The translations under genes were made by a program, and so were the position numbers. A stretch of 64,000 nt of DNA from Fructilactobacillus sanfranciscensis DSM 20451 (GTDB lineage: Bacteria > Bacillota > Bacilli > Lactobacillales > Lactobacillaceae), in assembly GCF_001436035.1 (NCBI RefSeq), contig NZ_AYYM01000003.1, positions 1-64,000 on the forward strand. Direction: 5' to 3'. The notes under the pieces were generated by a model. That model was not told the origin of the DNA. It made no database searches and worked only from the letters and a program-made list of their open reading frames with translations. Below, in pieces: positions 17,878-26,490 of the stretch (position 1 is its first letter; every line of letters begins with the position of its first letter).

Positions 17878-18903
17878 TTATTTAAGGTTTGGGTTAACTG
17901 CAACAACAGTCTTACCAGTCATAGGTGTAGTCTTGTTCAATACATCTTCAACTTGGTCTAAGCTAATTGTGTTAGCTTGGTATGGTTCAACTTCAACTGC
18001 ACCAGTTTCAAGTAATGCAAGAGTGTCTTCGAATGAGTTAGGGTTAATCATTGAACCTTTAACAGTTAATTGTTTCTTGAAAATTTCGTAAGTGTTCATT
18101 GAGAAAGTTTGGCCTGGTTCACCAACACCGAACATGAATACTTGAGCACCATTGTTAGTGTGTTTAACGGCAGCTTCTTGAGTTTCAGGCTTACCAACGG
18201 CTTCGATTACGATATCGTAATCACCAGGAATTTCTTCTTTAGTTGTGTTAACAACGTGGGTTAATTTTAATTCTTTTTGTTCTTTAGCAAGAAGATCGTC
18301 ATGACGACCAGTCATAGTGATGTTACGGATTCCGTAAGCTCTTAATAATTGAGCAAATAATTTAGCCATGAAACCATCACCAATGATTAAAGCACTCATA
18401 TGTGGTTGGATGTTTTCCATGATGTGCATAGTGTGAACACCACATGAGATAGGTTCCATTGAACATGCAGCTTTAAGTGAAACTGCATCTGGAATGCGGT
18501 AAACAACAGTATCAGGAGCAGTGAAGTATTGTTCCAAACCACCATCACGAGTTACACCAACTGCAGAAAGGTTTTCACATTCTTCAAAAAGACCAGTGTG
18601 ACAGTAGAAACAGTGACCACAGTAAATGTTAGGGTCAACGGAAACACGGTCTCCTTCTTTAAATTCAGTAACATTCTTACCAACAGCTTTAACAACACCA
18701 GAGTTTTCGTGTCCTAAAACAATTGGAGGAACAGCATCTGCTGAACCTGGAAGTCCATTAAAGAGGGCGTCATCAGTTCCACAAATACCAGCGTAAGCAG
18801 TTTCAATTAATACTTCGTTGTCTTTTGGAGTTGGAATGTCACGTTCTTCCATTTTCATTTCTTGTTTGCCAGTCATTACTAAAGCTTTCATTTTTTCAGC
18901 CAT
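17878..18903 (-). CDS. Zinc-dependent polyol/alcohol dehydrogenase (MDR superfamily)
   Basis: A 341-residue zinc MDR enzyme. The catalytic-zinc residues are Cys in AGICGTDD and His-Glu in LGHENSGVV. The structural-zinc lobe is CGHCFYCHTGLFEEC, with all four cysteines. A Rossmann domain follows (ALIIGDGFMAKLFAQLL near residue 165, with the usual G-x-G-x2-G altered to GDGFMA). The general layout fits sorbitol/L-iditol or arabitol dehydrogenases. It is divergent from the ribokinase fusion, so a role in pentose or pentitol use is plausible but unproven. AGAGGAGA lies before ATG 18903. Confidence 0.85.
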   Translation of the reverse strand: MAEKMKALVMTGKQEMKMEERDIPTPKDNEVLIETAYAGICGTDDALFNGLPGSADAVPPIVLGHENSGVVKAVGKNVTEFKEGDRVSVDPNIYCGHCFYCHTGLFEECENLSAVGVTRDGGLEQYFTAPDTVVYRIPDAVSLKAACSMEPISCGVHTMHIMENIQPHMSALIIGDGFMAKLFAQLLRAYGIRNITMTGRHDDLLAKEQKELKLTHVVNTTKEEIPGDYDIVIEAVGKPETQEAAVKHTNNGAQVFMFGVGEPGQTFSMNTYEIFKKQLTVKGSMINPNSFEDTLALLETGAVEVEPYQANTISLDQVEDVLNKTTPMTGKTVVAVNPNLK

Positions 18904-19011
18904 AATAGATCTCCTCTTAAATATAATTTATATAGTTACATTTATGAGCAAGCCTAACAAAATTGCTAATTTGTGTATTGAACGATAAAATTCTGTTTTG
19001 CTTGCCCTTTG

Positions 19012-19029
19012 CTCTTACAAGAGTAAGAG
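19012..19029. promoter_or_regulatory. Inverted repeat in the divergent dehydrogenase/ribokinase region
   Basis: CTCTTAC-AAGA-GTAAGAG is an 18-base perfect inverted repeat with no T-run on either side, so it is not a simple terminator. It lies about 110 bases from the dehydrogenase start and 220 from rbsK. It could be an operator for a local regulator. The rest of 18904-19248 holds promoter elements only. Confidence 0.4.
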
Positions 19030-19184
19030 ATTTCCTTACTGATTGCAAGGTGTTTTACTGATTAATTTTTATTTCACAAACTTTAAATGCAAAGGTTATA
19101 GGGCCAAAGCCTATCATGACAACCAAAAAATCAATTATGTTTTTTCAAAGCTTCGTTTAATATTTCACAAAGTTTTTTAAAATA

Positions 19185-19221
19185 AGAAAACGCTTACATT
19201 GATTAGAAAGTGCGTTATAAT
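19185..19221 (+). promoter_or_regulatory. Promoter with overlapping cre-like site for the ribose gene
   Basis: CTTACA (19193-19198), a 17-base spacer and TATAAT (19216-19221) form the promoter. AGAAAACGCTTACA (19185-19198) is, on the minus strand, TGTAAGCGTTTTCT, which fits the cre consensus except at the last base. It covers the -35 box, so CcpA repression is likely. Confidence 0.65.
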
Positions 19222-19248
19222 TAAGGTGGAAAAGAGGAGGCTACAAAG

Positions 19249-20871
19249 ATGAAAAAAATTATTGTCGTCGGTTCGACTAATGTAGATAAAGTTCTAAATG
19301 TTGAAAAATATGCCCTTCCAGGTGAAACTTTGGCTATTAATACTTACCAACAATCACATGGTGGTGGTAAAGGTGCTAACCAAGCTATTGCAGCTGCTCG
19401 TTCTGGAGCAGACACTACATTTATTACTAAACTAGGTAATGATGAAGATGCGAAAATGATGGTTAAGGGTTTTAAAGCAGACGGAATGAATATTGACGAT
19501 GTGATTACAACCACCGATCAAGAAACCGGAAAAGCTTACATCACTGTTGATAAATCAGGTCAAAATTCGATTTATGTCTATGGTGGTGCAAATATGGCCA
19601 TGACTCCTACTGATGTTGACGCCCACAAATCGGCAATTATTAATGCTGATCGTGTAATTGCTCAATTGGAAATTCCTGTTCCAGCAGTTATTGAGGCCTT
19701 TAAGATTGCGAAAGAACATGGCGTACAGACGATTTTGAACCCAGCTCCTGCTAAGGAACTTCCAGAAGAATTACTAAAATTAACAGATATTATTACTCCT
19801 AATGAATCAGAAGCAGCAACCTTAACTGGAATTGAAGTTAAAGATGAAACATCGATGTTAGCCAATGCAAAATTCTTCTTTGAAAGAGGAATTAAGATGG
19901 TTATAATCACCGTTGGTGGGCGTGGCTCGTTTTTTGCTACCCCAGATGACCATGCTTTAATTCCACCATTTCCAGCAAAGGTAGTTGATACTACTGCAGC
20001 CGGAGATACCTTTATTGGTTCTCTTGCATCACAACTAGAAATTGATTTGTCAAATATTCGAAAAGCAATGCTTTATGCTAGTCATGCTTCATCATTAACT
20101 ATTCAAGTTGCAGGTGCACAGAATTCAATTCCAACCAGAGAAGCAATTTTGAATGTCATTAATCAAGATCAGATGACTAAAACAGAAATTGAAAAACAAA
20201 AAGCTCAAGCTGCAGCCTATGCTGCTAAACTTGTTCCTGACCATATTGTATTGGGATTGGGATCAGGAACAACAGCTGCTTACTTTGTTAAAGCCATTAA
20301 TCAACGAATCAATGATGAGCATTTAGATATTCAATGTGTTGCAACTTCAGTGGGGACAGAAAAATTAGCTGAAAAGTTGGGCATGCGGATGTTAGATGTT
20401 AACACTATTGATCAAGTAGATTTAACGGTTGATGGTGCGGATGTTGTTGATCATCAACTTAACGGAATTAAAGGTGGTGGTGCAGCACTACTATTTGAAA
20501 AACTTGTTGCTGATATGTCTAAGCAAAATATCTGGATTGTTGATCAGAGTAAATACACCGATTCTTTAGCTGGGCATATTTTAACAATTGAAGTAATTCC
20601 TTTTGGTGGAATGGGAGTCTTTCGTTATTTGAAGGAAAATGGATATCAACCAGAATTTCGCTTTAAAGATAACGGTGATATATTGGAAACTGATTCAGGT
20701 AATTATTTAATTAACATTATCATTCCAAAAGATGCTGACTTAGAAAAATTATCCATTGATTTGAAGAAGCAAACTGGAGTAGTAGAACACGGGTTGTTCT
20801 TAAATGTTTGTGACGAATTAATTATTGGTGGAGATCAAATTAAAACAATTAAGCGTTCAGATCTATCTTAA
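19249..20871 (+). CDS. Fused ribokinase / ribose-5-phosphate isomerase A
   Basis: A single 540-residue frame joins two enzymes. Residues 1-305 are a PfkB-family ribokinase (GGGKGANQAIAAARSG substrate loop; DTTAAGDTFIGSLA with the catalytic Asp near 255). Residues 309-540 are RpiA (GLGSGTTAAYF, DGADVVD, KGGGAALLFEKLVA). Together they would convert ribose to ribose 5-phosphate and then ribulose 5-phosphate. The RpiA half opens at Met309 (MTKTEIEKQKAQAA) with no ribosome site before it, and no stop or shift separates the halves. GAGGAGG precedes ATG 19249. No symbol is given because it spans rbsK and rpiA. Confidence 0.93.
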   Translation: MKKIIVVGSTNVDKVLNVEKYALPGETLAINTYQQSHGGGKGANQAIAAARSGADTTFITKLGNDEDAKMMVKGFKADGMNIDDVITTTDQETGKAYITVDKSGQNSIYVYGGANMAMTPTDVDAHKSAIINADRVIAQLEIPVPAVIEAFKIAKEHGVQTILNPAPAKELPEELLKLTDIITPNESEAATLTGIEVKDETSMLANAKFFFERGIKMVIITVGGRGSFFATPDDHALIPPFPAKVVDTTAAGDTFIGSLASQLEIDLSNIRKAMLYASHASSLTIQVAGAQNSIPTREAILNVINQDQMTKTEIEKQKAQAAAYAAKLVPDHIVLGLGSGTTAAYFVKAINQRINDEHLDIQCVATSVGTEKLAEKLGMRMLDVNTIDQVDLTVDGADVVDHQLNGIKGGGAALLFEKLVADMSKQNIWIVDQSKYTDSLAGHILTIEVIPFGGMGVFRYLKENGYQPEFRFKDNGDILETDSGNYLINIIIPKDADLEKLSIDLKKQTGVVEHGLFLNVCDELIIGGDQIKTIKRSDLS

Positions 20872-20952
20872 ATAAAATAGTCTAATTTGTGTTAAATTAG
20901 AGTGTTAAATTAGAGATGAACAAAGTAAAAGAAAACGTTGGAGGTATACATT

Positions 20953-21201
20953 ATGAAAGAAGTTTCAATTAACAAAATTATTGTGGGATTAATTGCTTAT
21001 CGAATTGATGATTCACAAGTTATTTACAATGATGGTCAAGGTGTACTTAAATCTGATGATGATATTCTTGATGGTTACATTCGTGATAGCAAAATCATTA
21101 CAGTCGTAACCCCTTCAGGTAAAGAAGTTAGACTTGAATACAAAGTAGATGTTCCTAACAAACGCGTTTTAATTAATAATTCAGCTGCTGAATTAGCTTA
21201 A
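20953..21201 (+). CDS. Small conserved protein, function unknown
   Basis: An 82-residue soluble protein (MKEVSINKIIVGLIAYRIDD... to NNSAAELA), rich in beta-prone stretches, with no Cys and no membrane segment. ATG 20953 follows GGAGG by seven bases; the in-frame start at 20938 lies before that site. I do not recognise the family. It has its own terminator, and an 81-base gap separates it from the ribose fusion. Confidence 0.75.
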   Translation: MKEVSINKIIVGLIAYRIDDSQVIYNDGQGVLKSDDDILDGYIRDSKIITVVTPSGKEVRLEYKVDVPNKRVLINNSAAELA

Positions 21202-21213
21202 TTAATTTCAAGT

Positions 21214-21249
21214 AAAAGTTCGATTTTCTTTGGAAAATTGGGCTTTTTT
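21214..21249 (+). terminator. Rho-independent terminator
   Basis: AAAGTTCGATTTTC pairs with GAAAATTGGGCTTT (with G-T pairs) over a TTTG loop and ends in a T-run. Confidence 0.8.
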
Positions 21250-21341
21250 GTTTGATGTCACGATTTATAACACTAAACCTATTCAAGCTAAAAATAAACA
21301 GATATACTTGCAACATTAATTGATTAGGGGGAATTTATTTC

Positions 21342-22532
21342 ATGGCAACTAACATTGTGTTTATCTTTGTTTGTTCAGTATTAGTATTTTTTATGACACC
21401 AGGATTATCTTTTTTTTATGGGGGAATGGTTCCTAAGAAACAAGTTAACAATACATTGATGTCAGTTTTCATCATGTGTAGTATTCCTGTTCTATTATGG
21501 GTAATTTGTGGTTACTCACTTTCATTTTCTGGGAACAACTGGAACTTGATTGGCGATTTACATAATTTCATGTTACATAACGTTAAAATGGGTGCTGTTT
21601 CAGCATTAACGGATGGCAAATTAAATAATGTAACGTTCATTATTTTTCAAATGATGTTTGCTGTGATTACACCAGCTTTGTTTGTAGGTGCAATTGTAGG
21701 ACGGATGGACTTTAAATTTTTGATTTCATTTGTTGTTTTATGGTCAATATTTGTTTACTATCCAATGGTACATATGGTTTGGGGTGGAGGATTTCTTCAA
21801 GGATTAGGTGCGCTAGATTTTGCCGGTGGACTAGTTGTTCACATTAATGCTGGTGTTACGGCGTTAATCTTAGCATGGTTCTTGGGACCTCGTTTAGTTA
21901 AGCAAAATGCTAGTCCAGCTAACTTAAGTTGGGTAGTTTTAGGTACTTCAATGCTTTGGGTTGGCTGGTATGGATTCAATGCTGGTTCTGCATTGGGAAT
22001 GAACACGATTGCCATGCAAGCAATGCTTACTACCACAGTTGCAACGGCGACTGCGATGTTAGTTTGGATCATTTTAGATGTTTTCTTTAAGAAAAATGCT
22101 TCATTATTAGGAATTTGTTCCGGGGCAGTCTGTGGGTTAGTTGCCATCACGCCAGCCTGTGGTTACGTAACAATCACTGGATCAATGGTAATTGGGTTAG
22201 TTGCTACTTTGGCAAGTTACTTATTCATTAATAAGGTTAAGCCAATCATTAAAATTGATGATACTTTGGACGCCTTTGGTTGTCATGGAATTGCTGGAAT
22301 TGTTGGAAGTATTCTAACTGGATTATTTGCCAGTAAAGCAGTTAATCCAACGATTTCAGAAAGTGGTTTTTTTGAAGGTGGATCTTTACATCTACTTGGA
22401 ATTCAATTAGGAGCAACCATTTTTACCGTGATTTTCACTGTTGTAATTGTTTCAATCGTGATTTTGGGACTTAAACAAATCATCAGAATGAGAATTTCAA
22501 AAGCTGAAGAAAAGCTTCGCGAATTAATGTAG
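21342..22532 (+). CDS. amt: Ammonium transporter
   Basis: An Amt/MEP channel of 396 residues with about eleven membrane segments. Visible family landmarks are GLSFFYGGMVPKKQ near the start, VHMVWGGGFLQGLGALDFAGGLVVHINAG (the first pore His and the DFAGG loop) and DAFGCHGIAGIVGSILTGLFA (the second pore His). It moves ammonium or ammonia inward. No glnK gene follows, so the usual PII gating partner is not encoded here. The stop overlaps the ribosome site of the acetyltransferase gene, suggesting one transcript. Confidence 0.95.
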   Translation: MATNIVFIFVCSVLVFFMTPGLSFFYGGMVPKKQVNNTLMSVFIMCSIPVLLWVICGYSLSFSGNNWNLIGDLHNFMLHNVKMGAVSALTDGKLNNVTFIIFQMMFAVITPALFVGAIVGRMDFKFLISFVVLWSIFVYYPMVHMVWGGGFLQGLGALDFAGGLVVHINAGVTALILAWFLGPRLVKQNASPANLSWVVLGTSMLWVGWYGFNAGSALGMNTIAMQAMLTTTVATATAMLVWIILDVFFKKNASLLGICSGAVCGLVAITPACGYVTITGSMVIGLVATLASYLFINKVKPIIKIDDTLDAFGCHGIAGIVGSILTGLFASKAVNPTISESGFFEGGSLHLLGIQLGATIFTVIFTVVIVSIVILGLKQIIRMRISKAEEKLRELM

Positions 22533-22540
22533 GAGATAAA

Positions 22541-23032
22541 ATGGCAGAATTTGAATTTGCTGATCATAAGGACCTTCCACGGATTGTAGAAATTTATAAT
22601 CAAGCGATTCCTGGTCGCTTAGCAACTGCAGATACCGAACCGATAACCGTTGCCAGTAGAGAAAAATGGTTTCAGGAATTTAATCATGATCATTACCCAA
22701 TTTGGGTAATTAAAGTTAATCATCAAATCGTTGGTTGGATTTCGCTCGAAGCGTTTTATGGTAGACCAGCTTATGGTAAAACAGCAGAAATTTCAATTTA
22801 CTTTGCTAATGATTATCACCACCATGGTTTAGGTCAACAAGCACTGCAGTTTGTTGAGGCTCAACTACCAAAGCTAAAAATTAATACAATTGTGGCATTT
22901 ATCTTTTCTCATAATATTCCTAGTCAGGGATTGTTTAAGAAAAACGGTTTTGCAAAGTGGGCGCATTTGCCTGATGTAGCCGTGATGGATGATAAATTAT
23001 ATAGTGTCGATATTTTAGGAAAAAAATATTAA
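22541..23032 (+). CDS. GNAT acetyltransferase, phosphinothricin-acetyltransferase-like
   Basis: A 163-residue GNAT protein. It opens EFADHKDLPRIVEIYNQAI, the usual opening of the Pat/YncA branch, and its acetyl-CoA loop is YHHHGLGQQALQF (near residue 90). The NTIVAFIFSHNIPSQGLFKKNGF stretch is the family C-terminal signature. It probably N-acetylates an amino-acid-like small molecule; the substrate is unknown. AGGAGATAAA precedes ATG 22541. It lies nine bases after amt. Confidence 0.85.
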   Translation: MAEFEFADHKDLPRIVEIYNQAIPGRLATADTEPITVASREKWFQEFNHDHYPIWVIKVNHQIVGWISLEAFYGRPAYGKTAEISIYFANDYHHHGLGQQALQFVEAQLPKLKINTIVAFIFSHNIPSQGLFKKNGFAKWAHLPDVAVMDDKLYSVDILGKKY

Positions 23033-23033
23033 T

Positions 23034-23075
23034 AAAAAAAGCTCGATGAATTTTAAAAAAATTCATCGAGCTTTT
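23034..23075. terminator. Bidirectional terminator
   Basis: AAAAGCTCGATGAATTT pairs perfectly with AAATTCATCGAGCTTTT. It serves the acetyltransferase and the converging map gene. Confidence 0.9.
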
Positions 23076-23083
23076 AATTTTGA

Positions 23084-23881
23084 TTATTTTAATAAATATT
23101 TAGCATCAATATCAGGATCTTGAGAAGTTAAAATCTTAGGCCCATCATTAGTAATTACTAAAGTGTGTTCATATTGTGCTGAAAGGGAACCGTCAGCCGT
23201 AACGTAATAAGTCCAATCATCTTTAGCATCATAACGATCTTTAATTTTCCAAGTACCAAGTGTAACCATTGGTTCAATGGTAATCGTCATTCCGGGACGT
23301 AAGCGAAGCCCTTGACCTTTTTCACCATATGCAGGAACAGCAGGATCTTCATGAATTGAAGGTTGAATTCCGTGACCAATTAGTTCGCGGACATCACCCA
23401 TACCATTTTCATCTTCAACATATTCTTGAATGGCAGCACCAATATCACCAATTCGATTACCAACTTGAGCTTGATCAATACCCTTGTAAAGGGCAGTTTT
23501 GGTAACTTTCATTAATTTTTTGGCTTCAGGACTTACATCACCAACGGCATAAGTCCAACACGAATCGCTTTCAAATCCATCTTTGTTGACACACATGTCA
23601 ACTTTAACTAGATCACCGTTTTTGAGTTTTAAACCCTTACGGGGAATTCCATGAGCAACTTCGTCGTTGATAGAAATACAAGTTCCAAATTTGTAACCAT
23701 CAAATCCCTTTTCAGAGGGAGTAGCTCCATGTTCGGTAATGTATTTGTCAGCAAATTCTTCAATTTTCCAAGTATCGAGACCTGGTTTGATAAGTTTACG
23801 TAATCCTTGGTGAACACCAGCTAAAACAGCGCCAGATTCAGCCATTTTTTTAATTTCACGATCTGATTTTAATGTAATCAA
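23084..23881 (-). CDS. map: Methionine aminopeptidase, type I
   Basis: A 265-residue pita-bread metalloprotease that removes the initiator Met. The metal ligands are visible in order: Asp in LVKVDMCVNKDGFESD, the following Asp, His in RELIGHGIQPSIHED, Glu in TIEPMVTLG, and Glu in YEHTLVI. Length is normal for type I. AAAGGAGA lies before ATG 23881. It is the last gene before a shared terminator and lies downstream of degV on the same strand. Confidence 0.96.
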   Translation of the reverse strand: MITLKSDREIKKMAESGAVLAGVHQGLRKLIKPGLDTWKIEEFADKYITEHGATPSEKGFDGYKFGTCISINDEVAHGIPRKGLKLKNGDLVKVDMCVNKDGFESDSCWTYAVGDVSPEAKKLMKVTKTALYKGIDQAQVGNRIGDIGAAIQEYVEDENGMGDVRELIGHGIQPSIHEDPAVPAYGEKGQGLRLRPGMTITIEPMVTLGTWKIKDRYDAKDDWTYYVTADGSLSAQYEHTLVITNDGPKILTSQDPDIDAKYLLK

Positions 23882-23953
23882 GTGAGTTTTCTCCTTTAAT
23901 AGTGATTTATTTCTATATGTCTAATATACCACTAATTAAAGAAGAAACGATTA

Positions 23954-24808
23954 CTAAAAGATTTGAGATTGTTCATTATAAATAATAGCAAAACCTCTAG
24001 GCCCAGCATGGAGCATTAAAGACGGACTAACATAACTGATTTCAGTGTTAATGTCTGGCCGAGCCTCTAAAATTTCAGCCGCAATTCTACGTACTTCACT
24101 GTCATCATCGACAAATGGCAAACCGACGTCTTTGACATTGGGATTAGTAATGATATCTGCGACAATTTGATTTTCAATCTTACGTTGTTGTTTTTTACCA
24201 CGACACTTGTATTTGAATTGTAATTTATCGTTTTCTAATGTCAGTACGGGTTTCAATCTAATTACCGAAGAAATAAATCCGGTTGCTTTGCTAGCACGAC
24301 CTCCCTTTACCAAATAGTCTAAATTATTAATGAATAAGTAGACTTTGTTATCAGAAATTAAATTTTTTAATTTTTGAATGATTGTTTCTAATTCTGCCCC
24401 AGTTTCTGCCAGTTGAGCAGCTTTTAAAACTAAAAAGGATGTTCCCCGAGCGGCCGATTCGCTATTGATTACTTTAATTTGATTAGGAAATTGTTGGGCG
24501 GCCACTGTGGCTGTACTACTAGTTCCACTTAAAACACTCGCAATGTGGATGGAAATGATTTGGGCATCTGGATCTTGATCAATAATGGATTGATAAGCTG
24601 CAACAAAATCTCCCATACTTGGTTGACTAGTAGTGGGAAACTCTTTTTTAGTTGCCAAAATATCAGAAAATTCTTTAGAACTAATATCGATTTGATCTTT
24701 ATAAGTTTTCCCTTCGAACATAACTTGAAGAGAAACCATTTGAATTTTGTATTTTTTAATTTCTTCAGCATTTAATTGGGTAGTTGTGTCAGTTACAATA
24801 TGAATCAT
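23954..24808 (-). CDS. DegV-family fatty-acid-binding protein
   Basis: A 284-residue DegV/FakB-like protein. TDTTTQL at the N-terminus, TSQPSMGDF (near residue 60) and SGTSSTATVAAQQF (near 95) are the fatty-acid carboxylate-binding segments; YLVKGGRASKATGFISSVIRLKPVL follows. FakB proteins present fatty acids to the FakA kinase. No kinase gene is adjacent. AAGGAGA precedes ATG 24808. The 203-base gap to 25012 holds its promoter region and one terminator. Confidence 0.88.
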   Translation of the reverse strand: MIHIVTDTTTQLNAEEIKKYKIQMVSLQVMFEGKTYKDQIDISSKEFSDILATKKEFPTTSQPSMGDFVAAYQSIIDQDPDAQIISIHIASVLSGTSSTATVAAQQFPNQIKVINSESAARGTSFLVLKAAQLAETGAELETIIQKLKNLISDNKVYLFINNLDYLVKGGRASKATGFISSVIRLKPVLTLENDKLQFKYKCRGKKQQRKIENQIVADIITNPNVKDVGLPFVDDDSEVRRIAAEILEARPDINTEISYVSPSLMLHAGPRGFAIIYNEQSQIF

Positions 24809-24960
24809 TAGAATCTCCTTAGTTGCGCAAATGTAATTAGCTTAATTATATAAATTAGACTTCGTTAAAAGAGAAAATTGAGATAATCAATTTTACGAAT
24901 GTGACTAAGTGGGGATTGGAAAACGTTTTGGAAGGTTACAGATTTAAATATCTGTAAAAT

Positions 24961-24986
24961 AAAAAAGAAGCACTAGTCTTCTTTTT
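24961..24986 (-). terminator. Terminator downstream of the MFS pseudogene
   Basis: AAAAAGAAG and CTTCTTTTT flank CACTAGT. On the minus strand this is GAAG-loop-CTTC followed by six T residues, close to the end of the MFS pseudogene. Confidence 0.65.
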
Positions 24987-25011
24987 CACAGGATTATTAT
25001 AAATTCAAAGC

Positions 25012-25866
25012 CTATTCATTGCTTATTTTTTCATATTTTCTAAAAACATTTATTATCATTGAAAATATAAAGAAAACTAATACAACAATATTTAAAACCA
25101 TCATCAAATTACTGCTAGAAACAAAAGCCGCACTGAACCACAAAGTTAAGGCTGCCACGATCATTGATAAGAATTCCATAATAGAAATGAATGTTGACAT
25201 CATTTTGCTGTTAACGTTATGTTGAAATTCAATGTTAATTTGTTATTGTGCTTCAGACTTTTTAGTCCTACCAACATCTGTTCCAAAGTAATTCGATCTT
25301 CCAATTTTATGATTTTTTTAGGAATTAAGATTTGAATTAATATAAATGCAATAATAAAACCTAATAACGACAAGAGATAGATGTTGATTCCGATGTAACT
25401 ATAGATAGTTGCACCCACTCCACCACCAATTAAGCTACTGAATAACAGTGAGTAGTTATTTTTAACATTGAAATTTTTGATGCTTTCATGCTTTCTTTTG
25501 ATTGTTTTAACAAAATATGTATCCAATGATCCAGTCATTCCCGCCGATGACATTCCATAAAAAAACCACGCTAAACTAATTAAAAGAAATGAACTTGTTG
25601 AAAAAATTAAAAAATAAGAGATGAAGATGAAAATTAACGATAATTGATACATGTTTTTTCTGAAATAATATCAGAGATTATTCCAGATGGAATTTCCATG
25701 ATTAGTGCAGCAATCATGAAAATGCTTTGAATTAAAGAAATTTGACTGATTGAAAAACCTTTATCCAATAAAATTACAGATAATATGGCATGGGCAATAC
25801 CCTAGAAAAGTTATACATGAAATTTCCAGTTAAAAAGCTTTTTATTTGTGTATTTAAAGAATCCAT
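25012..25866 (-). pseudogene. Major facilitator superfamily transporter, broken by several frameshifts
   Basis: ATG 25866 follows GGAGGA and reads MDSLNTQIKSFLTGNFMYNF. Shifts near 25803 (GGG for GGGG), near 25651 (one A short) and near 25206 (one A short) would join four segments into one MFS protein of about 285 residues. Its segments include ISQISLIQSIFMIAALIMEI, FGMSSAG-type loops and SMIVAALTLWFSAAFVSSS. That is also short for the family, so an internal deletion is possible. All three indels lie in homopolymers, so sequencing error should be excluded. Substrate unknown. Confidence 0.8.
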
Positions 25867-25893
25867 ATGGATTTTCCTCCACCATATTAATCG

Positions 25894-26412
25894 TTATTTA
25901 TTTGTTTTTTTGGAAATTTCATCTGAAATGAAGGTAGTTGCAATTCCTTTAATGAAATGCTGATGACGTTTCTTACTACAGAGATAGTCAACGTAGTGAT
26001 TACCAGCAAAGAAAAAAATAACAACCACAATTAAGGTAGCTAATGTTGAAAATTCACCTAATTCAAGTTTTTCCATGACTTCATAGCTTGAAACAATCGC
26101 ATGTAGAAAACCAGCATAGGAAACAAAGTACCAAGCAAATCCTTTATTATAAAAGCTATAAAAATTTTGCAAATCTTTTTTGTTAGAAGCCAGTCTAACT
26201 AACTGTTGATGGGTATTCTTTTTATAATAATGAAAGAGAAGGGGAGGAAAAAGCCAATAAACAAATGAAATGCTTTTTTTCTTTCCTTTGCTACCTTGAT
26301 ATTTAGCAAAAACCGTATTTGATTCCATTAATTCCATTTTCCCCTGATAAAGTGGAAAAATAAATAAAAGCCAATCAGCTACAAACGCACATAGTACAGT
26401 AAATTTTTCCAC
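25894..26412 (-). CDS. Membrane protein of unknown function
   Basis: A 172-residue protein with about four hydrophobic segments (roughly residues 5-22, 48-62, 90-108 and 120-140) and basic ends (KKRHQH, SKKTNK). A KYQGSKGKKK loop follows the first segment. I do not recognise the family. It lies 27 bases upstream of the MFS pseudogene on the same strand, so the two probably formed one transcript. AAAGGAG lies before ATG 26412. Confidence 0.65.
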   Translation of the reverse strand: MEKFTVLCAFVADWLLFIFPLYQGKMELMESNTVFAKYQGSKGKKKSISFVYWLFPPLLFHYYKKNTHQQLVRLASNKKDLQNFYSFYNKGFAWYFVSYAGFLHAIVSSYEVMEKLELGEFSTLATLIVVVIFFFAGNHYVDYLCSKKRHQHFIKGIATTFISDEISKKTNK

Positions 26413-26490
26413 AACAAAAACTCCTTTATTTGTATGTTATGATAGAAGTTGACGAAGTTATTAAAATAAACACAAAAAGGTGATAATTGA

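Noticed and set aside
24916..24933. cre-like core GGAAAACGTTTTGG upstream of degV
   Set aside because: The outer bases do not fit the cre consensus (GG where TG/CA is needed) and there is no promoter match at a suitable distance.
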